This document shows positions 51,110-60,147 of a stretch of 64,000 nt of DNA, piece after piece. Within the stretch, counting starts at the first letter, position 1, and each line of letters begins with the position of its first letter. The position numbers and the translations under genes were made by a program. A model generated the notes under the pieces. The model searched no databases, was not told the DNA's origin, and saw only the letters and a program-made list of their open reading frames with translations. The DNA is from Bacteroidetes bacterium UBA2364 (GTDB lineage Bacteria > Bacteroidota > Rhodothermia > Rhodothermales > UBA2364): NCBI GenBank assembly GCA_002344075.1, contig DDTM01000021.1, forward strand, positions 23,008 through 87,007. The letters run 5' to 3'.

Positions 51110-52816
51110 TTAGCCACGTGGTTTTTTAGGCTTTGGCAAGGGTTTATTCTTAGGCTTTGGCGCTGGGTTGGGTTTTGGGCTTTGTTCCATTGAGAGCGCT
51201 TTTCTGACTGCTTCAAATGCATTTACATAACCACCTGTTACCGAAATCTCAGGAAGTGTTACCATCTCGTCTTCGGTTCCGGGTTTAATAACCATTTTTT
51301 TGGACTTGGTGGCGGTATCCATAATGAGCAATTTTACTTGTGCCGCCGTAAGATGCGGGAAGTAGGAGCGTAAGACAGCAGCAACACCCGAAGTGACGGG
51401 AGCAGCCATAGAAGTACCGCTGATTTCTTTGTATTTAGAGCCGGGGATGGTGGCATAGATGTTCACACCCGGTGCAAATACATCAACTTCCGTTTTGCCG
51501 AAATTTGAGAAAGAAGCAAGGGCATTTGCCCCGCCTTCCCAGTTAGATGCCCCCACTTCAATCATGTTCTTGGGACGGCGGGAGCGGTCTTTCGAGTCGT
51601 CTGGGCCAAACCAATCAACCGGAAAGTTTGGGGTTTCGTCAATATTTGCACCGTCATTTCCCGCTGCATGGACAATAAGCACGTCTTTGGATTCGGCGTA
51701 TTGAATGGCCTTGTCCACCACTTCTTTTTGAGGCGAGAAGCCCTTTCCAAAGCTCATATTAATAATACTGGCGCCATTATCGACAGCATAATAAATGGCA
51801 TTTGCGATGTCTTTGTCGCGTTCATCGCCATTGGGGACAGCACGCAGAACCATGATTCTGACGTTATCCGCCACGCCTTTAGTACCGAGGTTGTTGGTAC
51901 GGTCTGCGGCGATAATACCAGCCACGTGTGTGCCGTGTTCGGCATCTGGGCCTTGATAGTCGTTATTACCATAACCGCGTTCATTCAGGTTGTTGGGGTC
52001 GTCTCCGACAATGCTTCGAGGATCAAACTCTAAATTGTAAAAGTAATTGGCACGTTCATTAAAATAGTCATAGCCCTCTTGAAGGTCTGCATCAATAAAG
52101 GCTTGCATTTCATCAACCGTTTTATACTCTTTTCCCGCGCCAGCTAAGTTTTCGACGATGTTCTGTCCTATAGTCACAAATTGTTTGTCTTTTGCTTCCG
52201 GTTTAAGGGCCAAGACGTTTTCGGGCGTAGGGGCTTTATTGCCCAAGAGCCGTTTCAATGTGGACATCGTGTTCGACACCATTGTCTTGGTCATCTCAAT
52301 TTGGGACAGTTGGCTTTGTGCTTCTGTACGTTCGGTATTAATCTCGGACTTGGCTGCGGCATATCGTTCACAATCAGCCTTGTCTTTTCCCTGAAGGCTG
52401 GCCACGTCTGCCTTCTCACACTTCCCCTTCAATGCAACCACAAAGCGGGTGATCTCGCCCGTGTCAAAGCTTACGTTGCGTCCATCTTTCCCACCCAGAA
52501 AACTCCAGCCATGTATATCATCCACATAGCCATTTTCATCGTCATCTTTACCGTTTCCGGGGATTTCTTTCGCATTGACCCAGAGTACAGACTTTAAATC
52601 TTCGTGGTTCACGTCCACACCGGAGTCTATAACAGCCACCACAACTGTTTTGCCAGTGCGGCCTTTTAGTAATTCTTGATACATTCGTTCGGTGGATACA
52701 CCAGGTACTTTATCCGTTTCGGGGTCTAAATTGTACCAATTGGTTGGTGCTTGGGCCTGAACTGATCCTCCTGCAAACAACACGAGCAAGCATAATGAGT
52801 GGAAATATTTTTTCAT
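51110..52816 (-). CDS. Exported subtilisin-family (S8) serine protease with long insertion
   Basis: 568 residues with a signal peptide (MKKYFHSLCLLVLFAGGSVQAQ). The catalytic triad is D64 (AVIDSGVD), H294 (HGTHVAGI) and S469 (ISGTSMAAP); oxyanion N387 sits in AAGND. Between D64 and H294 lie about 230 residues, against about 32 in simple subtilisins. This insert has two cysteines (C133, C149) and a coiled-coil-like stretch (about 150-200), and may hold an inhibitory or binding domain. The C-terminus is a proline/lysine tail (PKPNPAPKPKNKPLPKPKK). No propeptide I9 domain is obvious. Substrate unknown. Confidence 0.92.
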   Translation of the reverse strand: MKKYFHSLCLLVLFAGGSVQAQAPTNWYNLDPETDKVPGVSTERMYQELLKGRTGKTVVVAVIDSGVDVNHEDLKSVLWVNAKEIPGNGKDDDENGYVDDIHGWSFLGGKDGRNVSFDTGEITRFVVALKGKCEKADVASLQGKDKADCERYAAAKSEINTERTEAQSQLSQIEMTKTMVSNTMSTLKRLLGNKAPTPENVLALKPEAKDKQFVTIGQNIVENLAGAGKEYKTVDEMQAFIDADLQEGYDYFNERANYFYNLEFDPRSIVGDDPNNLNERGYGNNDYQGPDAEHGTHVAGIIAADRTNNLGTKGVADNVRIMVLRAVPNGDERDKDIANAIYYAVDNGASIINMSFGKGFSPQKEVVDKAIQYAESKDVLIVHAAGNDGANIDETPNFPVDWFGPDDSKDRSRRPKNMIEVGASNWEGGANALASFSNFGKTEVDVFAPGVNIYATIPGSKYKEISGTSMAAPVTSGVAAVLRSYFPHLTAAQVKLLIMDTATKSKKMVIKPGTEDEMVTLPEISVTGGYVNAFEAVRKALSMEQSPKPNPAPKPKNKPLPKPKKPRG

Positions 52817-53019
52817 AAGACGCGAATAGAATAGTTATAAAAAGAAACGGTAGGACGCAGCGTAACCGTTTAAGTTTCTTTCCCAGCGGAATTTCGGCGG
52901 TTTCATAATTGGCGGAAACTTCAAGCCCCGTCTCACCGGAATCGGCTACAATGGTCTTTTGTTCTGTGTGCAAACGCCCAAAGGTTTTGCGGTATTGTAT
53001 TGGCGGCAGAATGTTTCTT

Positions 53020-53048
53020 TTGTAGAAAGAAAAAAATTATTGTAAGAT
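53020..53048 (+). promoter_or_regulatory. Possible aroA promoter, TTGTAG - 17 bp - TAAGAT
   Basis: TTGTAG (53020-53025) and TAAGAT (53043-53048) are 17 bases apart and end 23 bases before the aroA start codon. The match is partial, so confidence is low. Confidence 0.35.
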
Positions 53049-53071
53049 AAATGTAAACAAGTATTAATACG

Positions 53072-54334
53072 ATGCAATTATTCCCTGCACATGCTCTAAA
53101 GGGTGAAGTTTGGCTACCAGCGGACAAGTCTGTTTCGCAGCGAGCAGCCCTTTTTGCGGCCCTTGGAGAAGGGGTTTCCACCCTCCACGGCTATGCTACA
53201 GCCGCAGATCCACAGTCTATGCTTTCTTGTATCCGGCAATTGGGTATAAAAATAGAAAACACGCCCGATGGGGCCATTCTGGTACATGGTAAAGGGTTGA
53301 GTGGGTTTGAAAAACCGGATAACCCGTTGGATTGTGGCAATTCTGGTACGGCAATGCGGTTTTTGGCGGGCGTTTTGGCAGGACAACCATTCGATTCGAT
53401 ACTGATAGGGGATGCGTCACTGTCCCGTCGTCCGATGGCACGAGTGGCCAATCCGCTGAGAGAAATGGGTGCTTCAATTGAATTGACGGACGGTCATGCC
53501 CCTATTTTTATCAAGGGGAATCCGGCATTGCGCGGAATTCGCTATGAAATGCCTGTGGCTTCGGCTCAGGTTAAAAGTTGTGTTTTGTTGGCGGGATTAT
53601 TTGCTGAGGGCCAGACAGAAGTTGTGGAAAAAGTGCCCACCCGTGATCACACCGAGCGTATGCTGGGTATCCAGAACAATCATGGCCGGCTGAAGGTAGA
53701 AGGCGGGCGGCCTATTTTGGCGCAAGCATACCATATTCCCCGTGATTTCTCGGCAGCCGCGTTTTTTATGGTCGCTGCTTCCATTGTACCTAGCAGCGAG
53801 TTACGCCTGCCACAAGTGGGGTTAAACCCGTCTAGAACCGGATTGTTGGACGTTTTGCGGCAAATGGGGGCAGATATTGTTTTGGAAAACGAGCGCCAAA
53901 CGAGTGGCGAACCCGTTGCCGATATGCGGATTCGCACGGCTAAGCTACGGGGAGTTTCGCTCGATGGGGCCGTTATTGCCAATATAATAGACGAAATTCC
54001 AATTCTTGCCGTAGCTGCGACACAAGCCGAGGGGATCACTGAAATTCGTGGGGCCGAAGAATTGCGTGTAAAAGAAACAGATCGGATTGCGGCTATGGTC
54101 ACAAACCTTCGCAAATTGGGAGCCAAAGTAGAAGAATGGCCAGATGGGATGCGCATAACTGGTGGATATAAACTCAAAGGTACGACCGTGGAGGCTTTTC
54201 TTGATCACCGCATCGCGATGAGCATGGGTATTGCTGCCTTTGTTGCCGACGGACCCACAGAGATTTTAGAAGCCCATCATGCTGCTGTCTCGTTCCCCGA
54301 TTTTTGGGATCAACTTGCACACATACGAAAATAA
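53072..54334 (+). CDS. aroA: 3-phosphoshikimate 1-carboxyvinyltransferase (EPSP synthase)
   Basis: Joins shikimate-3-phosphate and PEP, step six of the shikimate pathway. 420 residues, normal length. Motifs are DKSVSQRAALFAAL near the N-terminus, LDCGNSGTAMRFLAG (NSGT signature), SLSRRPMARVANPL, and KETDRIAAMVTNL with IDEIPILAVAA upstream. The GNSGTAMR form is the glyphosate-sensitive class I type by pattern. It stands alone, divergent from the subtilisin gene, and the TonB receptor starts 7 bases after its stop, so the two may be cotranscribed. Confidence 0.95.
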   Translation: MQLFPAHALKGEVWLPADKSVSQRAALFAALGEGVSTLHGYATAADPQSMLSCIRQLGIKIENTPDGAILVHGKGLSGFEKPDNPLDCGNSGTAMRFLAGVLAGQPFDSILIGDASLSRRPMARVANPLREMGASIELTDGHAPIFIKGNPALRGIRYEMPVASAQVKSCVLLAGLFAEGQTEVVEKVPTRDHTERMLGIQNNHGRLKVEGGRPILAQAYHIPRDFSAAAFFMVAASIVPSSELRLPQVGLNPSRTGLLDVLRQMGADIVLENERQTSGEPVADMRIRTAKLRGVSLDGAVIANIIDEIPILAVAATQAEGITEIRGAEELRVKETDRIAAMVTNLRKLGAKVEEWPDGMRITGGYKLKGTTVEAFLDHRIAMSMGIAAFVADGPTEILEAHHAAVSFPDFWDQLAHIRK

Positions 54335-54341
54335 TACGGTC

Positions 54342-56735
54342 ATGTACAGTCCACGCTTGTCTTTCTGGTTGTTTATTCTTTGCTTCCTTTGTCTTGGGCC
54401 ACAAGGAATGCAGGCACAAGGTCGGGTCGTGGTGAGTGGCTATGTCTCGGATGCGGATTCCGGTGAGCGGCTGATAGGGGCAAGCGTTTATGTGAAGGCG
54501 CTGAAAATAGGAACGGTGAGCAATCGGTATGGTTTTTTTAGCTTGGCGGTTCCGAAGGATTCGCTGGTTTTAGTGATCAGTTTTGTGGGTTACCAAAGCC
54601 GATTTTTGGCCATTCATCCGATGGATGCCCTAAAGTTAGATGTAAAGTTAATGCCTGATACCAGCACTGACGAAGTTGAGGTTACCGCACAAGGTCGTTC
54701 CGGCGTGGAATCTGCGGAAACAAGTACCATCGAGATTTCGATCCAGCAAATCAAAGCACTTCCTGCATTGATGGGCGAAACGGATGTTATCAAGGCGCTA
54801 CAACTTATGCCCGGCGTACAGTCTGGTTCAGAGGGCAGCACGGGGTTATATGTACGTGGTGGTGGGCCTGATCAGAACCTCATTCTGGTGGATGACACGC
54901 CGGTTTATAATGTCAGCCACTTATTTGGCTTTTTTTCGGTATTCAATTCCGACGCCATCCAATCGGTTACGCTTTCAAAAGGGGGATTTCCTGCGCGGTA
55001 TGGGGGGCGTTTGTCATCGGTGGTGGATATTACCCTGAAAGAAGGTCATTTACGGGAGTGGAAAACGGAAGGCTCGGTGGGCATTGTAGCCGCAAAATGG
55101 GCAGTACAAGGGCCTATTCTACAGGACAAAATGAGCCTTTTTATTTCGGCGCGGCGCACCTATATAGACGCCTTGGCGCGTCCGATACTTAGACGGTTAT
55201 CCGCCAATGATGCCGATCGGGAAGTGGAAAGTGGCTACTATTTTTATGACCTAAATGCCAAGTGGAATTGGATCCCCTCGTCCAAAGACCGCTTGTTTAT
55301 AAGTTGGTATAGCGGAAAAGACGCTTTCTATCTCGATCAAAAGCAATTATTTAATCAACGAAGGAATGAAAATCGTCTGCAAGTAGGGATGGATTGGGGA
55401 AACGTAGCGGCCTCGTTCCGGTGGAATCATCTATTTAATAACCGATTGTTTGCCAATACAGCCATTACGCTAAGCCAATATGCACTGAAGGCGGAGTATG
55501 CCGAGTCGGACTATGCACTCCAGACGCCACAAAACCGTAACGCATATGCAGCACAGTATTCTTCCGGTATTCGAGACTGGCGGCTTAAAACAGACTGGGA
55601 TTGGTCGGTTCATCCGCGTCATGCTGCTCGGTTTGGTGCAGTGACCACCCGTCATCGCTTTGTTCCTGCCGTAGCCCAAGTTTCGATTCAGGAAGGGGCT
55701 TCGTCTCCAATTGAAACGGAATTTAAGCCGCAGGCCGAGAAACTCTTTAGTACGGAAGCTGCTCTATTCGCAGAGGACGACTGGCAGGTCTCGGAAAAAC
55801 TGCGCATCAATGGCGGCCTACATGTGGCAGGATATTGGGCGGGTAAGCAAGCCTTTTTTTCGATACAACCACGGGTTTCTGGTCGGTTCAAGGTGGGGCG
55901 ATACGCCCTGAAAGCCTCATTTGCACGGGTTCAGCAGCCTTTGCACTTGTTAACAACCAGTAGTATTGGATTGCCCACCGATTTGTGGCTCCCAGCAACG
56001 GCAAAGGTGCCACCATCCGAGGCCACACAATCCGCGCTCGGTATCGTTCGCGAGTGGGTAGGCTGGGAAGCAACGATCGAGGCTTATTATAAACCGATTA
56101 AAGGCATTGTGGAGTATAAACCCGGAGCCAACTTTGTAAACCAACCCGCCTTAGACTGGCAGGAAAAGGTGGTAGTGGGCAGTGGACTTTCTCGGGGCAT
56201 TGAGTTTTTTTTACAAAAAACATCTGGGAAAACAATGGGTTGGGTAGGCTATTCTTTGGCTCGTAGTACTAGGAAGTTTAAAGACTTAAATGAGGGCAAG
56301 CCCTTTCCATATCGTTACGACCGCCTACATGATGTGGTCTTGATGCTACACCATAAACTAAATGCCCATATTGAGTTTTCGGGTACTTGGGTTTATGGTA
56401 CAGGCAATGCCCTTACACTGGCCATCTCGCAGGTAGCTGGCGCAAACAGGCCTTGGGAGGGCAATGGACTTTATACCTATTATGGCAGTAGAAACAGCTA
56501 CCGGATGTCGCCGTTTCACCGGATGGATGTTGCGGCAAACTTTAATAAAACATTGAAAATAAAAGGTATGAGAAATCTGTCTCGGACCATTTCTACCAGC
56601 TTCTACAATGTATATAACCGAAAGAATGCTTTCTTTATCTACGAAGGAGAAGACCCAGTTACCCTCCGGAAATCCTTTCGACAGGCCAGTTTATTCCCGA
56701 TCATTCCGTCTGTTGCATATGCCTTTCGATTCTGA
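54342..56735 (+). CDS. TonB-dependent outer-membrane receptor with carboxypeptidase-regulatory-like N-terminal domain
   Basis: 797 residues from MYSPRLSFWLFILCFLCLGPQGMQAQ (signal peptide); the frame is open 21 codons earlier inside aroA. A CarboxypepD_reg-like domain spans about 28-105 (VSGYVSDADSGERLIGASVYVKALKIGTVSNRYGFFSL in parts). The plug domain (about 130-235) contains LMPGVQSGSEGSTGLYVRGGGPDQNLILVDDTPVYN. The rest is a 22-strand-type barrel ending in FPIIPSVAYAFRF, with an aromatic final residue. It imports a large substrate or siderophore using TonB energy; the N-terminal domain is usual in SusC-like receptors, but no susD is next to it. It converges on the anti-sigma gene. Confidence 0.92.
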   Translation: MYSPRLSFWLFILCFLCLGPQGMQAQGRVVVSGYVSDADSGERLIGASVYVKALKIGTVSNRYGFFSLAVPKDSLVLVISFVGYQSRFLAIHPMDALKLDVKLMPDTSTDEVEVTAQGRSGVESAETSTIEISIQQIKALPALMGETDVIKALQLMPGVQSGSEGSTGLYVRGGGPDQNLILVDDTPVYNVSHLFGFFSVFNSDAIQSVTLSKGGFPARYGGRLSSVVDITLKEGHLREWKTEGSVGIVAAKWAVQGPILQDKMSLFISARRTYIDALARPILRRLSANDADREVESGYYFYDLNAKWNWIPSSKDRLFISWYSGKDAFYLDQKQLFNQRRNENRLQVGMDWGNVAASFRWNHLFNNRLFANTAITLSQYALKAEYAESDYALQTPQNRNAYAAQYSSGIRDWRLKTDWDWSVHPRHAARFGAVTTRHRFVPAVAQVSIQEGASSPIETEFKPQAEKLFSTEAALFAEDDWQVSEKLRINGGLHVAGYWAGKQAFFSIQPRVSGRFKVGRYALKASFARVQQPLHLLTTSSIGLPTDLWLPATAKVPPSEATQSALGIVREWVGWEATIEAYYKPIKGIVEYKPGANFVNQPALDWQEKVVVGSGLSRGIEFFLQKTSGKTMGWVGYSLARSTRKFKDLNEGKPFPYRYDRLHDVVLMLHHKLNAHIEFSGTWVYGTGNALTLAISQVAGANRPWEGNGLYTYYGSRNSYRMSPFHRMDVAANFNKTLKIKGMRNLSRTISTSFYNVYNRKNAFFIYEGEDPVTLRKSFRQASLFPIIPSVAYAFRF

Positions 56736-56752
56736 TTAAATGTTTTTTGAAA

Positions 56753-57028
56753 TCAGGAAGTCGGCTTGTTAAGTTCATTTTTTAAAAAAGAAAGTGTATG
56801 TGCCACTAGTTCCGGTTGTGGCTTTGGCGGTGCAGTATCATGTAGTAACGCAATGACGGCTTTGTATTGCGCTAAATATACACGACAGTTCCGGCATAAA
56901 CGCATATGTTGTTCAAATCGCCACTTCAAATCCTCATCAAGGGCGTTTTCTACATAATCGGTTAAAAATTGATGGGCTTCTTTACAGTTCAGATTAATGC
57001 CCAGCCAGTATTTAAGTGTTTGTATCAT
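56753..57028 (-). CDS. Zinc-finger anti-sigma factor
   Basis: 91 residues. A ZAS-type zinc finger is visible: C15 and H19 near the N-terminus, and H41-x3-C45-x2-C48 (HMRLCRNC), giving the H-x3-C-x2-C signature. There is no transmembrane helix, so it is a soluble anti-sigma, likely binding the ECF sigma factor encoded immediately upstream, whose gene overlaps its start by 17 bases. The signal it senses is unknown; zinc-finger anti-sigmas often react to redox or ligand changes. Confidence 0.88.
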   Translation of the reverse strand: MIQTLKYWLGINLNCKEAHQFLTDYVENALDEDLKWRFEQHMRLCRNCRVYLAQYKAVIALLHDTAPPKPQPELVAHTLSFLKNELNKPTS

Positions 57029-57683
57029 AATGGATTAGTAGGTTTCGGAGGGCATTTCGGGCGCGGTGCAGGCGGACACGTAAATTCCCTTCTGTGATTT
57101 CCAGCATCCGGGCCACTTCGTCCATTGGTAGTTCTTCAAGGTCGCGCAAGGTGATGGCAAGGCGGTAGTCCTCTGGTAGCCGTTCGATGGCTTCATATAA
57201 AATACGGATTTGCTCCTTTCGGATCAGCCCTCGTTCCGGATTCCAAAGGGGGTATTCTGCTATTGCATGCCCTTGTTCATCAAAACGGGGCTGGAGCACC
57301 TCTATATCTGCCTCGTCCATAAGGTCGGTACGGATGGATCTGCGAAGGCTTGCACGTGCCAAATTAATCCCGATCGCACAAAGCCAAGTGGAAAACAACG
57401 ATTCGCCCCTGAAGTTTTCTACCTTTCGGAGTGCCTGAAGGAAGGTTTCTTGTACCAAATTTTGTACCTCGTCTGGGTCACGTACCAATCGGGCTATACA
57501 CCGATATAACTTGGGCGTTTCTTCCAGAACCATTTGGGTTAATATCCCTTCGTCTCTCTGGCGGAGCAATTCCAAATAGTTAGGGTTTTCGGTATAGGAT
57601 TTTGTTACACGCAAAAAAATCAGGGTTAGGGTGGAGGTCGTTTGGGAGTAAACTAACCATAAAATATGCCTCCGAAAAACCAA
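57012..57683 (-). CDS. ECF-type RNA polymerase sigma-70 factor
   Basis: Up to 223 residues. Region 2 lies near 60-115 (CIARLVRDPDEVQNLVQETFLQALRKVENFRG, WLCAIGINLARASLRR), and region 4 near 170-215 (LPEDYRLAITLRDLEELPMDEVARMLEITEGNLRVRLHRARNALRNLL). The N-terminus from Met-1 is atypical (MVFRRHILWLVYSQTT), and that start lies only 4 bases past the dxs terminator hairpin, leaving no room for a promoter or RBS. A TTG at 57612-57614 (giving L-R-V-T-K-S-Y) is a better start candidate. It overlaps the anti-sigma gene, so both are coexpressed. It directs RNA polymerase to an unknown regulon. Confidence 0.9.
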   Translation of the reverse strand: MVFRRHILWLVYSQTTSTLTLIFLRVTKSYTENPNYLELLRQRDEGILTQMVLEETPKLYRCIARLVRDPDEVQNLVQETFLQALRKVENFRGESLFSTWLCAIGINLARASLRRSIRTDLMDEADIEVLQPRFDEQGHAIAEYPLWNPERGLIRKEQIRILYEAIERLPEDYRLAITLRDLEELPMDEVARMLEITEGNLRVRLHRARNALRNLLIHYDTNT

Positions 57684-57686
57684 AAG

Positions 57687-57709
57687 AAGCCACCGAATGT
57701 CGGTGGCTT
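57687..57709 (-). terminator. Terminator after dxs
   Basis: A perfect 10-bp stem (AAGCCACCGA at 57687-57696, complement at 57700-57709) with a 3-base loop ATG, 32 bases past the dxs stop. On the minus strand it is followed by TTTTGGTTTTT. Confidence 0.85.
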
Positions 57710-57740
57710 GGGAGTCTATTTTAGCAAAGTCTAATTAAAA

Positions 57741-59678
57741 TTATGCGTTCATGGATTGGTGTTGACGGATAAACGCTAAGGTCTGGCGGGCAATTCCCTG
57801 TGGATCAAGCCCCGCTTCCGCATATAGCTCATTTTGGGTACCATGTTCTACAAATGTATCCGGAAGGCCCAGTCGCAAAACATCGGCTTTATAGCCATGG
57901 TCGGACATCCACTCTAATACAGCGCTTCCGGCGCCTCCTTGTATCACGCCATCTTCGATGGTCACCACTACATCAAACATTGTAAAAACCTCCTCCAGCA
58001 GCGCCTGATCCAAAGGCTTCACAAACCGTAAGTCATAATGCGCCGCGTCAATACCAGCCTCTTGCAAGTGCTTACGTGCTATGGATACTGACTGCCCGAT
58101 AGCGCCATAACTCAAAATGGCTACATCGGCGCCGCCTGTCACTTTGCGTCCAGTACCAATGGGTATTTCTACGAAAGGCCCAATGCCCTCGTCGGAGGTT
58201 CCACCACGGGGGTATCGGATTGCGTAAGGGCCTTTGGCGTGTAAACTGGCCGAGAACATGAGGTTGCGTAGGTCTTGTGCCTCCATTGGTGCAGCCACCA
58301 CCATGTTTTGTACGCATCTTAAATACGGAATATCCAAAGCGCCATGGTGCGTGGCACCGTCTGCCCCCACGAGACCGGATCGGTCCATACAGAAGACAAC
58401 TGGAAGGTCTTGTAGGGCCACGTCATGGATGATCCCGTCGTAGGCGCGTTGTAGAAAACTGGAATAGATGGCCACGAACGGTTTCAAGCCTTGTGTAGCC
58501 ATTCCGGCGGCTTCAACCACGGCGTGCATCTCCGCAATTCCTACATCGAATGCCCGATGAGGCATCTGTTTCATCATTTTGCTCAAGCCTGTTCCGCTGG
58601 GCATTGCCGCCGTAATCCCCACTATTTTAGGATCTTGTTTGGCCAACTCAAGGATGGCGTCCCCAAAGACATCTTGCCAGTTGGGTATCTTACGTTTTCC
58701 AGGATCCGGTTTAACCAAAGATTCGCCCGTGAGTTTGTCGAAGGGTGAACTTTGGGCGTGCCACTTCAGTTGGTCTTGTTCGGCGGGTGCAAAACCCTTG
58801 CCTTTAACCGTCATACAGTGGAGCAGGATAGGGCCTTTAAGGTCTTTTAGATCGTCTAAAATTTTAGCGAGTTGGACCACGTCGTGGCCATCCACAGGAC
58901 CAAAATAGCGAAAGCCGAGGGCCTCAAAAAGGCCTCCGGGTGTGAGTGCGGCTTTCATGCCGTTTTCAATGCGTCCGATAAAGCGCTGCATGGTTCCGCC
59001 TCCTTTTCCTTTCATTCTTTCGAGAAAGTCCCAAACCTCATCGCGGAGGGTATTCCAGCCTTTTCCGGCGGTAATCTCGGCTAAGTATTCGTTTAAAGCG
59101 CCCACATTGGGGTCTATGGACATCCGGTTGTCGTTCAAGATGACAAGCAGATCCGATTTAGCCGTTCCCGCATTATTCAGCCCTTCAAACGCCAAACCGC
59201 CTGTCATAGAGCCGTCGCCAATAATCGCCACTACTTTTTGGTCTGTCTCGGTAATGTCACGGGCTTTAGCCATGCCGAGTGCAGCCGAGATGGAGGTGGA
59301 CGCATGACCTACACCAAATGTGTCGTACTCCGACTCTGACCTTTTGGGGAAGCCCGAAATGCCTTGGTATTTACGGTTGGTGTGGAAGACATCTCTTCGG
59401 CCAGTGAGAATTTTATGTCCATAGGCTTGATGTCCAACATCCCACACAATCTGATCTTTTGGGGTTCGATAAACATAATGAAGCGCGACGGTGAGTTCTA
59501 CCACGCCAAGGGAAGCCGCAAAGTGCCCCCCATGTACCGAAATGATGTCTATGATGTATTCCCGCAATTCCTCGGCCACTTGGGGCAATTTTTCGACGGG
59601 CAGTGCTCGCAAGATATGCGGAAAATCAATTTGGGTAAGTAGGGGGCCAGGAGTATGGGTAATTTGGGGTTCGTTCAT
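57741..59678 (-). CDS. dxs: 1-deoxy-D-xylulose-5-phosphate synthase
   Basis: Condenses pyruvate and glyceraldehyde-3-phosphate, the first step of the MEP isoprenoid pathway, using thiamine diphosphate. The start is MNEPQITHTPGPLL (645 residues); the frame is open 27 codons upstream inside xseB. TPP/Mg motif: GDGSMTGGLAFEGLNNAG then NDNRMSIDPNVG. Other markers are DVGHQAYGHKILTGR and, in the pyrimidine domain, FCMDRSGLVGADGATHHGALD. Its ATG overlaps the xseB stop (ATGA), so they are coupled. The pairing xseB-dxs is common in bacteria. A terminator follows. Confidence 0.96.
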   Translation of the reverse strand: MNEPQITHTPGPLLTQIDFPHILRALPVEKLPQVAEELREYIIDIISVHGGHFAASLGVVELTVALHYVYRTPKDQIVWDVGHQAYGHKILTGRRDVFHTNRKYQGISGFPKRSESEYDTFGVGHASTSISAALGMAKARDITETDQKVVAIIGDGSMTGGLAFEGLNNAGTAKSDLLVILNDNRMSIDPNVGALNEYLAEITAGKGWNTLRDEVWDFLERMKGKGGGTMQRFIGRIENGMKAALTPGGLFEALGFRYFGPVDGHDVVQLAKILDDLKDLKGPILLHCMTVKGKGFAPAEQDQLKWHAQSSPFDKLTGESLVKPDPGKRKIPNWQDVFGDAILELAKQDPKIVGITAAMPSGTGLSKMMKQMPHRAFDVGIAEMHAVVEAAGMATQGLKPFVAIYSSFLQRAYDGIIHDVALQDLPVVFCMDRSGLVGADGATHHGALDIPYLRCVQNMVVAAPMEAQDLRNLMFSASLHAKGPYAIRYPRGGTSDEGIGPFVEIPIGTGRKVTGGADVAILSYGAIGQSVSIARKHLQEAGIDAAHYDLRFVKPLDQALLEEVFTMFDVVVTIEDGVIQGGAGSAVLEWMSDHGYKADVLRLGLPDTFVEHGTQNELYAEAGLDPQGIARQTLAFIRQHQSMNA

Positions 59679-59896
59679 AAAGTTGAGGGATGGACTTCGG
59701 AAGGTTGAAGCGATAGTTTTTCGATACGCAATTGGGCCTCCTGTAAGCGGGCTTCGCAAAAGTGTGCTAATGACAAGCCTTCTTCGTATAGCGACAAGGC
59801 TTCTTCTAGTGGAACCGGTTGCTCTAAGGTGCGCACGATTTGTTCTAAAGATTGGATCGCTTCGCTAAAGGTGTGTTCGGACAATCGTTGGGACAT
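59675..59896 (-). CDS. xseB: Exodeoxyribonuclease VII small subunit
   Basis: 73 residues, the normal size. Signature FSEAIQSLEQIVRTLEQPVPLEEALSLYEEGLSLAHFCEARLQEAQLRIEKL in sections is the XseB helical pair. It forms the nuclease VII complex with XseA, degrading single-stranded DNA. Its stop overlaps the dxs start. It lies 251 bases downstream of xseA on the same strand instead of adjoining it, with no gene between. Confidence 0.93.
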   Translation of the reverse strand: MSQRLSEHTFSEAIQSLEQIVRTLEQPVPLEEALSLYEEGLSLAHFCEARLQEAQLRIEKLSLQPSEVHPSTL

Positions 59897-60147
59897 AGCT
59901 TGTCGGGGTAATCATTGGCTTGGGAAGGCAGCGCGAGTGGCGTTTTTGATAGGAGGCATTCCGCAAAAACATGGGCGATAAAACGAATGCCAACAAGATT
60001 TGTTCACCGTGCGCGGTACTTCTTGTGTAAAAAATACAGAAAATTGCGCCATTAAAGCGAAGCGTTTCCTTTCTGATAGATCAATTTCGGATAAAGTCTG
60101 GGAGAAAGCAAGTGTGGCACTGGTCTTGGTCTATACAAAACCACCTT

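Noticed and set aside
54342..57683. TonB receptor and ECF sigma/anti-sigma as a FecIRA-like regulatory unit
   Set aside because: The receptor lacks an obvious N-terminal signalling extension, the anti-sigma is soluble and has no membrane helix, and the genes are convergent.
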